From: Isoetes taiwanensis
Taxonomy: Eukaryota > Streptophyta > Lycopodiopsida > Isoetales > Isoetaceae
NCBI GenBank assembly: GCA_021234155.1
Contig: JAJEKV010000003.1
Span: 32,161,166 to 32,225,165, forward strand
DNA: 64,000 nucleotides
Direction of reading: 5' to 3'
Shown here: positions 21,809 to 31,841 of the stretch, piece by piece
Numbering within the stretch: the stretch's first letter is position 1
Layout of the letters: every line of letters starts with the position of its first letter
Notes under the pieces: model-generated
The model's input: only the letters and a program-made list of their open reading frames with translations
Told to the model about the DNA's origin: nothing
Database searches by the model: none
Translations under genes and position numbers: made by a program

Positions 21809-22378
21809 AGTTAAGCATGTGTAGCTAAGGCTAATCTACGCATGTAGCCTATGCTAGGCATGGGTTGCATGCGTTGTTACCGATGATGAGACCACTACGG
21901 TGCTCTCTAGGGCGTGGTGTAATGTCAATGTAGGCATGACCGCGTTTCCGCTTTGTTTGAGTGGAAGGTAGATTAGAAGTCTACTATACGTCCCCGCGGA
22001 AGTAGGCGACCTCGAGAAGAAAGGAGGTCATTGAGAGATGCATTGATAGGAAAAGCACCTTTAGCCCCATATATGTTTTGATAGGAGGAATCTATCCTTC
22101 ACGCCCCATATCACGGGAAGGATATCCTCCTGTTGAGCAACTAGAGGTGTAGGCATGGCGGCATATAGGCATATAAGTATTTGTCTCTTGACGAGGATGG
22201 GAGAAACATAATCTTCCTATCTTAGAAGAGATATGCCTTGCATCCATATAATTGTATTTAATGGGTGGTTCCCTTACAACCAACCCTTATAATAATAATT
22301 AAATATGTACTAGCGTGGCGTACATCCTACTTGAGGCAACTAGAAGAACCGAGCGGCAGGAGGGTAACGCTACAAGAA

Positions 22379-22414
22379 CTCACAACGCATAGTTTTGCCA
22401 TAATGTGTTGTGAG
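22379..22414. promoter_or_regulatory. 3' hairpin of the inner element
   Basis: CTCACAACGCAT pairs with ATGTGTTGTGAG across a 12-nt loop. Equivalent hairpins with a changed but still paired stem occur in the outer element at 24781-24815 and 25063-25097. Confidence 0.55.
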
Positions 22415-22647
22415 GAGGCGACGGGAAGTTTTTAGTTAAAACCTTAAAGCTATAATTGATGTCAATTTTGTTTATAGTCAATTATGAAGTAGAGGACGGA
22501 AGAGCCTCTCACCATAGTACAATTACAGTAAACTATAAATATTACTTGAGGTGATTAATATAATATGGATATGTAAGTGTTGTAATTGCAGGATATCACG
22601 GTACCCAAGGTGGGGGAGGAGGCGTGATGCCGGGACGACATCAAGTC

Positions 22648-22660
22648 AAGGTGGGGAGAA
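22648..22660 (+). promoter_or_regulatory. Polypurine tract of the inner element
   Basis: AAGGTGGGGAGAA directly before the 3' LTR start TGTGGCG. The same tract precedes the outer 3' LTR at 25384-25396. Confidence 0.85.
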
Positions 22661-24264
22661 TGTGGCGTTCAAAGCATAATATAGCCCTATCACATTATAT
22701 TATACTACCCGTCCTGCGTACATGTCACAAGTGACATGTACTTGAGAGTAGGACAACGTTGCACCTAGGAGCTAAAGGTTGCACCTAGGGGGCAACCTTG
22801 GATGTTGGGTATGTAATTAAACATACACAACAAAAGGTTCCTTGTTCATCCATTTCCAAATGGCTTAAAGCCATTTGCCCATGTGGATGCCCTAACCTAG
22901 ATAGGATCTATATAAGGGCTAAAACCCTAGACCCTAGCTCTCCTTTCACTTTGCCAATTAGGGTTTTCTAGAGCTTCCTTTCCTCTTTCGCATTTAGGGC
23001 TTTCACGGGCCAATTCGGCCAAGGTAAGGCTTCGAAATCGCATTGCCGAACTCGAAAAAAGTCGGATTTGCACAACAAGTTCTTTGAGTAGCAGGTGTCC
23101 TCGGCAAGATCGGGGAGCATGGACGCCTTCCAAGGATCAGGAGCAAGCCAAGGAGCAGGTATCTAGTTGTTACATTGTGCAAAACCGTCTTTAGGCATGG
23201 CAATATATGCGGTTTAGTATGTTAGATCATCTCGGAAGTCTTGTAGATCCCTAGATCTCGAGACTCTAACGAATGAACCTAACATTGGATGTTAAGTAGA
23301 TAGATTGATATGATTCTCTATCTACGTTACGTGATATTGTATGTATTCTACTCTGTGATCTCCTTGTTGTGGGAAGGGGGTAGAGACCTAAAAAGGCATG
23401 TAGAAGATGCTCCTAGCATAGCACCTTAGTTCCCACATAATTGCGGCCCGTGCGGGGAGCCCACACATTTTGTGGGTGAAGGGGCAAGGCGGTTGATAAG
23501 GAGGAACTTGTCTCATCGTGGGGTGACCCCTCACGGTAGTAAAGCCTATCGGGGGTCTTTGCTGGCTAGGCTTAATAGCTTGTCACTGCGTGTGGGCAAG
23601 GTATGAGCTCGACACTCGTGGGGTGGTGGATATGACCTTCCAGTGAGTTCAAGTCGAATACGGGCAGTGGCCCTCTAGCCGCCTGCGATGAGCATGGATA
23701 CCTCTGGAGGAGAGGCAGCTCTCTTCCTGCCTCATCGGGGTTGGGGAGATGCAACCCAGCAGTAGTAGCCCCTCTGGCTACTCACCCGGCAGGCTACGGC
23801 CAAGTCCCAACACTTTTCAGCCTACTCTGCAAAGTGTGCATGGGAGGGGCGGATGGAGTGGACTACCCTAAGCCATGTTCTATGCCAGCCAAATCCATTG
23901 CCATGAATTCTGTCTGCAATGAACTCTGGAGGCCTAGCCGTCAGTCATCCCCCTTGAGTCTGAGCCCTGGGTAGGATCCCTCCTTTGTATTATTGTTATG
24001 AAGGTATTGCTGACTCTGTGATGTTGCTATTGTTATGGTGATTGTGTTGTATATTATTGGTTGTGCTCACGTTTGTTTGTTACGCTTCCGCAGATAGGTC
24101 GATCCGATGGAAGACGGATGAATGACACATCCACTCTTCCCTTGCTGGCTCTGCCCCCCATGGGAGTGGAGTCAGGTGGATGGCCCCTGTCAGGCAGCTG
24201 CCAGGGGGAATGCTCCTCCTTCGAGTACGATGCGGGCATCGTATAAGGAGTAGGGGACGTCACA
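22661..24264 (+). repeat. 3' LTR of the inner retrotransposon
   Basis: Starts TGTGGCGTTC and ends GACGTCACA, followed by ATCTA. It contains the same dyad (22718-22741) and TATA box (22909-22916) as the 5' LTR. It keeps CAG/CTG at several sites where the 5' LTR reads CGG or ACG, and the reverse at others. Confidence 0.95.
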
Positions 24265-25396
24265 ATCTACGCATGCAACCTATGAGGTAAGGGTTGCATG
24301 CGTTGTTACCGATGATGAGATTACTACGGTGATCTCTAGGACGTGGTGTAATGTCAATGTAGGCATGACCGCGGTTCCGCTTGGAAAGTCTACTTCTGTC
24401 CCACGGAAGTAGATGACCTCGAGAGAAAGGAGGTCATTGAGGAATGCATTGATAGGAATAGCACCTCTAGCCCCATATATGCTTTGATAGGAGGAATCTG
24501 GCCTTCACGCCCCATATACGGGAAGGACCTATCCTCCACGTTGGGCAACTAAAGGTGTAGGCATGAGCGGCATACAGGCATTATAGGGCGCTGCCTCCTC
24601 GGCCACGATGGAAGAATCATCCTCTTCCTACGCCGGGAGATTAGCCATGCATTCATGTAGATAGGTGGGGTGGTCACCATATAACCAAAAGTTTAATTAA
24701 TATAAATGGTAATAACGTAGTGTTGACTGCTTGAGCCAATAAGAAGCTACGGAGGGCCACGAGGTCGAACTCACTTAAGACTTGCAACACAAATTTTGTT
24801 ATAACGTGTTGCAAGGGATGAAGAGTACCTTAGAAGTGTAAATTTTGTATGAAATTGATAAACTTTGATAAACTTAAATGTTGTATTAAGTAAGGTTAAT
24901 AATTACCTTGCGTGGATTAAGTTATGAAATCATAAGTTAATTGGATAATGAAATAGTACAGTAATGTCTTAAACATTACCTTAGAGTAATTCTAATAATT
25001 AAGATAGTAAGTATGTAATTATAGATATTGTAAAATTAATACAGGATTTTAAGGTGCGAAGACTTGCAACACAAATTTTGTTGGAATGTGTTGCAAGGAA
25101 TGAAAAGAGCACCTTAAATAATAATTGTATATGAAAGTGTTAAATTGTGATAAACTAAATGATGTGATAACGGAGACTAATAAGTACCTTGTTTTAATAG
25201 AAGTTACGATTTGACAAGTTATTTGATAATGTAATGGCGTAATAATGAATTAAAAATATTACCTTAAGGTAATCTTAATAAATGTGTAAGTATTATAGTA
25301 GTATATCGTATGCATCAGGTTGATTGCGGGTTAGGAAGATTCAAGGTGGGGAGACCCACGATCTGCGCGGACGACATCATTTCAAGGTGGGGAGAA
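24265..25396 (+). mobile_element. Right interior of the outer retroelement, with duplicated hairpin
   Basis: Continues the homology interrupted at 10958: 24265-24560 matches 21830-22130. Two ~280-bp direct repeats (from 24779 and 25061) each start GACTTGCAACACAAATTTTG and contain the hairpin CTTGCAACAC/GTGTTGCAAG (24781-24815, 25063-25097). A polypurine tract, AAGGTGGGGAGAA, closes the segment at 25384-25396. No coding sequence. Confidence 0.75.
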
Positions 25397-26906
25397 TGTG
25401 GCGTTCGATGACGATATCTACGGTCTCAAGGCATTATACCGTCTTTGCGGAAATCACACGCATACCGCGCGATCCAATCGGCGTAATGCGCCCGGCGTGT
25501 ACCCAAGCAAAGGTCGCCCTAGGGGGCAACTTGCAATGGTGCGCACACTTAGCAATGCGCGCACTTTTAGACCTTTAACCCATTAAAGGTAGACCAAGGG
25601 TCATGGAAACCCTAAACCTAGCGATAGCCTACATAAGGCACCAAACCCTAACTTTCCCTTTTAAGCCCACAGACCTTAGGAGCTCGATTCGGCGCTGAGG
25701 AGTCAATTCCAACTCCACGATCTGTCAAGTGCGCCCCGGCTTGTCGGATCGTCCTCCGACTTGCATTTGAAGCGAGCGAGAGACATGGACACCTTTGGAT
25801 CGAGAGGAGTGAACCCGGGGATGGGTATTTAGTCGATTGAATAGCCTAAACCTTATTCCGACCTTGAACCCGGTGGGTTTAGCCTATTAAATCACCCCTA
25901 GTAGCCAGCGGATCCGAGATTGACTCTAACTAAAGAACCTAACTCTATGTATGATATAGATTAGTTCTTATTCTTTAGTTCTATGATGATGTGATGGGCC
26001 GGATGAATTACGTGAACTCCTTTGTATTGGGAAGGGGGTAGAGACTTGAAGCTTAGTAGATGATGCTCCTAGATAGTCCCTCTTAGTGCATTACTAGATT
26101 TCGGCTGTGCACAAGAACCACACACTGGTTGTGGGTGAAGGGGGGCGGGCCCGGCTAAGGAGGAGGTTCGTGTTACGACTCTTGAGCGATCCCTCCGGTG
26201 TGTAAGGCCTACTGGGGGGATCATTGTGACTAGGTCTAATGGCTTGCCAGCTGCGTGTGGGCAAGGCATGGGCTCGACACTCGTGGGGTGGTGGATATGA
26301 CCTTCTGTGAGTTCAAGTCGAATAAGGCGGTGGCCCTCTAGTCACCTTGAGTCAGCATGTAGATCTCTCGGAGGGAGTGATCCCTACACGCCCCATCGGG
26401 GCTGGGGAGATGTAACCCCGGTAGAGCGTAGCCCCTTTGGCTATGCACCCGTGGCTCTGATCCAGGTCCCAACCGTTTCGGCGTACTACGCAAAGTGTGC
26501 AGGGAGGGCGGATGGAGTGGACAACCCTAAGCCATGTTCTTATGCCCGATAAATCCATTGCCATGAATTACATGCGCAATGAACTCACGGAGACCCAAGC
26601 CGTCAGTCATCCCTTTGAGTCTGAGCCTTGGGTAGGATTTCCCATATGTATTGTGCTGATCTTTGTCTATGTAGATGTGATGGACCACCCTTCGAGGTGG
26701 ATATATGATGTTATGTTACTGACGTGTATGTTTACGCTTCCGCAGCTAGGTAGGCCCTGAGGAAGACGGGATAAAATGACCCCTTCACTCTTCCCACTGT
26801 GGACTCTAGGCGGTCACAGGGCCCTGTATCAGTGTGGAGCTGGTGCGGGGGATGAACTCCTGTTTGTACACGGTGCGGGCACCGTATACGAGTAGGGGAC
26901 GTCACA
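25397..26906 (+). repeat. 3' LTR of the outer retroelement
   Basis: Begins TGTGGCGTTC after a polypurine tract and ends GACGTCACA, as in the inner LTRs. Homology is patchy but clear, for example GGTAGAGAC at 26036 onward, TGGGTGAAGGGG near 26132, GGCAAGGCATGGGCTCGACAC and ACGTCACA. It is much more diverged from the inner LTRs than they are from each other, so it is an older insertion. The matching 5' LTR is not in the window or not recognisable. Confidence 0.85.
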
Positions 26907-27100
26907 GGCTACACAAAAACAGGGTGGTGATGGGGGCAACATACTCCCTCTCTAATATATCTGGAAAAAACTTTTATAGACCTAATTTAGATATCAGCTA
27001 TAGCACATAAAATTCTAGAAGGGAAGAAATATGACACTGAATGGAATAATATTGGGACATACCAGGGACTACATGAATTCTTTATTCTTAAACTAACTAT
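26907..27100. other. Spacer right of the outer LTR
   Basis: AT-rich. If the outer element kept a target duplication, its right copy would be GGCTA at 26907-26911. No feature recognised. Confidence 0.3.
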
Positions 27101-27102
27101 TT

Positions 27103-27408
27103 GTGATGATGTGTTACACAGATGCCATGAAGAGACTTAATAGAGCTGGAAATTCAACCAGAGAGATGGGTATAGCAGAAAATTCGGATGATGAGGAGGC
27201 TAGATTATCAAAGGCTAAGATGGAGGACCTCTTTATTCAACTAAAACAAGAGATGATACACGCTTTAGCCATCAAAAAGCTGCTAAAGAGGAAAGAGGTC
27301 TGGAGATACAATGGACTTAGACCTTATTTTCTTAACATGTTTCATATGTGGCAACAGAAAAGAGAGGCACGTCCTGCTCCTACTCGACTTCACAAACTTC
27401 TCCAGTGA
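27103..27408 (+). pseudogene. Charged helical gene fragment, unknown
   Basis: Open for 101 codons (EEARLSKAKMEDLFIQLKQE, FHMWQQKREARPAP). Helical and charged; no family recognised. Similar coding texture continues in pieces to 28100, so this may be the first part of the broken gene described next. Confidence 0.3.
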
Positions 27409-27714
27409 TGATTTAAATATGATGCTTAGTATGTTCGGGAAACGGAAAGTGGCAGGTCTCACCATTCAAGATCTGCTCAATGCTGCATAACAGGAAGGAT
27501 ACCAAGCTGAATTCGAACTAAAACTCAAATATCTACTATTATTATGCTTATCTTTTATTAGATCCTTTGCTGTTGTTAGATAAGGATCAAGTTTTACTTT
27601 GGAACATGATAGATATAATCTCTCGAGATCTAATCTTAATTTTTATGGTACATCGACCAACATGATATACTTATCTGATGTGTTTCGTTTAATATGAAAT
27701 ACAAAAAAAAACCT

Positions 27715-27765
27715 TGCCTTCAAAAAAAAAAAAAAAAAAAAAAAAAGAGAGAGAAAAAAAAGGGG
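27715..27765 (+). repeat. Poly(A)/GA tract
   Basis: A run of about 24 A followed by GAGAGAGAAAAAAAAGGGG. It could be an old retroposed poly(A) tail but no insert was delimited. Confidence 0.5.
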
Positions 27766-27912
27766 ACAACATAAATAAGTTTTTAGGAAGAAAGGATGCA
27801 CGTAAAGAGGACCTAGCACAGATTCAGCATGACAATGATAGTGTTCTTGACAATGCTAAGCAGAACAAACAAAGAGACATCAAGAACTGTGCAATAGGAG
27901 CTTGACCTTCTG

Positions 27913-30110
27913 ATGAGGGATAGAGTCAAGGAAGAAATGTTGAAGAAAGCTCAGGAACCATTGGAGAGAGCCATTCAAGAAAAGGAGTTATGTGAAAAGA
28001 GGATTGCAAAACTTGAGGAGGCTCATAAAGTTCAGTTTGAGTTCTGCAGACGGCTTGATGATATGTACAACTACATGATGCATTTTGCAGCTATTCTTCT
28101 TTAGCCCAAAACAAGCTTAATGATCTCTCCAGCACAAGAAAAATTCATATCTATGCATGGATATGTTTTCTATAGCAATGGCTTTGCCAATAATGAACCT
28201 ATCCTAGTTGCTCCATGCAAGCATTCATTTCATGTCTTTTGTTTCTCATATTCTATTTCTGCTAGACTATCCTGCCCAAAAGCATGCAGATGGGACGAAA
28301 ACAATTCAAAGATAAGGTGTGTACACTGGAGGTAAGCAATATTTTATAGTCTATATTTAATTTGCTACACCCAGGGGTTACTGCAATGTACAATCTGTTT
28401 ACATGTACATTAATGCACTTAAGGCTTTGCTATAGCATGTAGAAGCTACACCATAGATCAGGTGAGGTTGTTTTGAAATTGTTTTGCACTGTGTTGGAAG
28501 AAGTGATGTCTGATTCTTGGCTCGGTTTGCACAGTTTTTGAGGTTCCAAAAAAAATGAACTGCAAGAAGATGTAGCCGAGGAAAAGAAAGCAGACATTGA
28601 AGGAAAAAGCAAACTCACTCTTCCTACCGTAGTACAGGTTGAGGAAACTGGCACTTCAAGTGTGCACGGTGACATTCCAGATAATGATGAGGAACTTGAG
28701 AGATTGAGAGAGTAGGCAAAGGCCAATTCTGGAAAAGTAAAGGCAACAACAGAAAACGTGACCTCAAAGAAGAAGTCCATGACTAAGAAGGCACCGAGGA
28801 AGAAAATAAAACCAGTAGACGAATGTAGATGAATTTGTGTAATTGGTCACTGAACCCAGACTGCAATCCTGAATACAGGCCATAGTTTGTTCTGCTAAAG
28901 CAAATGTGAAGCTGAAGAAGGCAAGGATCCTTCCTAGAGTACTGTCTATTTGAACAAGATGTGCTGGACATGGATGATGGAAAATTTAACAACCGGCATG
29001 TGGATATGTATGCCAGATATTAAACATTGAACTTATTCATTTGTATGTGTAAGTCTACTTGACATGTTAGTAATTTCATCCCTTTCAACTTGTTATAGGC
29101 ACCTGCAGCTCTATGTCCTTGCAAATAAGAAGGCCAACGTCTGGTTCTTCCCACCAGACAACTTCGTGGAATTTGTAGCACACTACAAGGCAAGCAAAAA
29201 AGATAAATCTATGGCAGCCTCCCAATGTGGAAGAGATATTGTAAAGGCATCTCTTACAGGGATAAATTGGGCCAAGTGATGGATTATGATTCTAATATTA
29301 TGTACTGCCACTGAACATCACTCTTTAGCCATCTTCAACATGACCCCTACTAAGAGTAAGAACACCATAAATATCTAGATCTTCAATTCTGTCGAGGACA
29401 TTGATGTTGACATGGTTACACTCAGGGATAGGTTATGTACGTACAAAATTATTTTTTTGGACGTATAAAGTCCAAAAATACATATTTTTAGGTTAAAAAC
29501 ATATTTCCCGTATTTTTTCCTCGCCGGACAGAAAAAAATTTGCGTAAGCGAAACCTTAGTTTCGCGTAATCGCTTACGTGAAGGGAAAAAAAATTTAATT
29601 TTCACGTAAGCGAAATAGCTGTTTTACTTACGAAAATTGTTTTCGCATAAGCGAAACAGAGATTTCGCTTATGCGAAAAGTTTTCGACGTCGGAATTTTT
29701 TTTTGCCGTATTTTTGATGTATTATACTTCAAATTTGTGCCGTATCATTCGAAATAATATGTATTGAGTATAAAACATATAAAGTATTGAACCTATCCCT
29801 GGTTACATTTAAGAAGTATTTTGTATTTCACATCTGCTTTTATTGAAGTAAATTGAGTAGATTGGATACCATATTAGCAGCTTTCTTCATTCATTTGCTA
29901 CAGAGTTGATCTGGTCTTTTGCAAGCTCCACATCCTCACTATGGCACGCGGTTGTATCGAGTATCCCACTTTCTTGAAGCATGGACAAAAGCCTTCACCA
30001 CTTGTGAAGATTCATAAGTGTCCACAGGATGGGCAGTCATGTTGGCATCTGTGCTATAGCTTACATGCAGAAGTTCGTAGACACAAACTTGTGTATAGTA
30101 AAACTACCAA
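27913..30110 (+). pseudogene. Broken gene with possible Ulp1-like (C48) protease end
   Basis: Coding pieces in one direction: a coiled coil (EMLKKAQEPLERAIQEKELC, 27913-28104); a Cys/His segment APCKHSFHVFCF (28120-28330); a charged exon 28548-28835 (DNDEELERLRE then TAG, KKKSMTKKAPRKK); FLEYCLFEQDVLDMDDGKF (~28930); YVLANKKANVWFFPPDNF (29110-29275); EHHSLAIFNM and NSVEDIDVDMV (29312-29415); and CPQDGQSCWHLCYSLHAEV (~30020). His in HHSL, Asp in VEDI and Gln...Cys in PQDGQSC are ordered like the catalytic set of Ulp1/SENP proteases, which are often carried by plant MULE elements. Stops, frameshifts and a MITE break it. The assignment is tentative. Confidence 0.35.
29423..29801. mobile_element. 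Non-autonomous hAT MITE, 379 bp
   Basis: Ends CAGGGATAGGTT and AACCTATCCCTG are exact inverted copies. Flanks GTTACACT (29415-29422) and GTTACATT (29802-29809) are an 8-bp duplication with one mismatch. The inside is a set of hairpins built from CGTAAGCGAAA-type words, the best being TTTTCGCATAAGCGAAA facing its exact complement around 29640-29680. It interrupts coding-like sequence: the frame DIDVDMVT before it resumes with KKYF after it. Confidence 0.88.
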
Positions 30111-30445
30111 TGTGAGTGCCTCATACTTTTTGTCTTGTAAACAAATGACTTCCAACATCTATGTATGGTTGTCATATTTGCAGATTATCCAAAATTGGTT
30201 TGTGTTAAAGTATACGGAGTTTAGGGTCATGATGTTCTCATCCGAGCACTATTTTAGGAGTTCTACCACATTCATATTGCATCTGAAACTATTAGACCAG
30301 AAGCCCATCCCCATTGCCACTGTTAAACACTATTCGATTGTAAAAGATATATTTTTCACTGAATTTTGATGAATAAAAGCTCTTTTTATTCAACTCCACC
30401 ATACTTTATGGTTAAATTGCCTGTTCTTTCATAGTAGACGTACAG

Positions 30446-30672
30446 AAAAGGTTGATAGTATTTGATATCAATAATATTTTGGCAAAACAAATAAATAGGA
30501 CCCTGATAGCAGATGATCGGCTAGTTGGAAACTATGAGATAATAGGCAAGAAAGTGTTGTTTATAAGGCCCCACCTAGACAAATTCCTCGAATTTGTATT
30601 TGAGCACTTTGAAATAGGAATATGATCATCAATAGCTCCATGGAACCTATCAAGAGTAGTAGACAATTATTT
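30446..30672 (+). pseudogene. FCP1/NIF-type phosphatase domain fragment
   Basis: A clear exon after an AG acceptor: RLIVFDINNILAKQ, GKKVLFIRPHLDKFLEFVF, FEIGI, stop, SSIAPWNLSRVVDNYL. This is the pattern of plant FCP1-homology (HAD-like CTD phosphatase) proteins, in which RPHxxxFLxFxFExFxxGxWSS is typical. The first Asp motif reads DINNI rather than DxDxT, as in the presumed inactive members. TGA at 30623-30625 stands where Trp is expected. Rest of the gene not found nearby. Confidence 0.7.
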
Positions 30673-31089
30673 GGAGCTGCAGCTCAGCTTGGTCATGTTT
30701 CACGCAACAACATGTGTTCCTCTCCTTCAACCTTCTCACACACGTAGGCTCAAGCAGCTCGAACATTCTACCACTAATCTTCACTTTAGGATGTTCATCT
30801 TTGAATATCTCATACAAGAATTTAGCGCGCTCGCGGAGCCAGCGCCTATTGAGCTATAGGGCTTCCCCCCTTCCGCCCCCATTTTTTTTTTTTTTTGATT
30901 TGAGATGTTTGTTGCAGCTCTGGGTCATGATGGGAGATCTTGTTGTTGAGCCCTGATTTTCATAAGCCAGATACTTGCAAATTCCAAAATATCCATCAAA
31001 ACCCCCATTGTCAGAAGTTTGTGAGCCAAGGGAAAAATGGAACAAAAATGAAAGCTGCAACTTGGGGATGGAACAAAGATAAAAGCTAC

Positions 31090-31690
31090 AAACTTGAGGA
31101 GTCATTGTCAAGGATCGTAGTTGAAATTCATCTAAGAGTGTAAGAACTCATGATTCATTAACAATTTTAGTTGGCCAACATGACATTTAGTTGACCATTC
31201 ATGAGTATACACAGTCTCTAGTATGTCATTTCGTCTACCTCTATGTTTTATAATCTCATACCATGTCGTTTGAATTACAAATTTTGCATTGCATTGTTAA
31301 GGATTGTGGTTGAAATTTGTCTAAGAGTGTGTGATTTATTAGCAATTTTATAATCCATACCATACAATATCATATATAGAATCTTTGGATATGACACGAG
31401 AAACCATGATGAACACGAGAAACCATGGCGAGGCGGAAAAGGCATTAAAAGTCTTTCTAAACTATTACTTGGTCATTGAGAAATTTAGTGTTCTTTCTTC
31501 ATTGCCTTTGAAATACAAATTTTGCATTGCATCGTTGAGGATCATGGTTGAAATTTGCCTTAAGACTATAAGAACCCGTGATCCATTAGCAATTTTGTTT
31601 GCCAACATGGCATTATCATATATAGACTCTTTGAATATGACAAGAGCAAGTATGAGTAGGTGTAAACGGCTTTGAAATATTTCTAAACCA
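31090..31690. repeat. Three diverged direct repeats, ~120-130 bp
   Basis: Units at about 31100-31195, 31285-31395 and 31505-31640 share ...AAGGAT(T/C)GTGGTTGAAATT..., ATTAGCAATTTT and TATATAGA-CTTTG(A/G)ATATGAC. The ORF at 31385-31675 lies across them and is not convincing as a gene. Confidence 0.6.
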
Positions 31691-31841
31691 CTACTTGGTC
31701 ATTGAGTTTTCTGCTCTTGAGTTAAAATTGAATGTGTGGCAAAATCAGGTATGTACCGCCGAACGTTTACATGGTAATGATGCTAATCAATCATACACAA
31801 CACGACAAATTCCATGAGAGAGATCTAGCTCTAGTAAGATA

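Larger units (their letters stand above)
10959..24264 (+). mobile_element. Complete Ty3/gypsy chromovirus with an H3-like ORF
   Basis: Two long LTRs (10959-12545 and 22661-24264) begin TGTG and end CACA, and a 5-bp duplication ATCTA lies at 10954-10958 and 24265-24269. A PBS, PPT, gag, protease, RT, RNase H, integrase and chromodomain are recognisable in that order. Integrase follows RT, which makes it Ty3/gypsy; the chromodomain makes it a chromovirus. Unusual cargo lies between PBS and gag: an H3-like ORF, five hairpin repeats and a second unknown ORF region. The reading frames contain many small shifts, so this copy is probably not autonomous as written. Confidence 0.95.

Noticed and set aside
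28430..28780. Minus-strand 116-codon ORF
   Set aside because: Antisense to a better, charged plus-strand exon with consistent neighbours.
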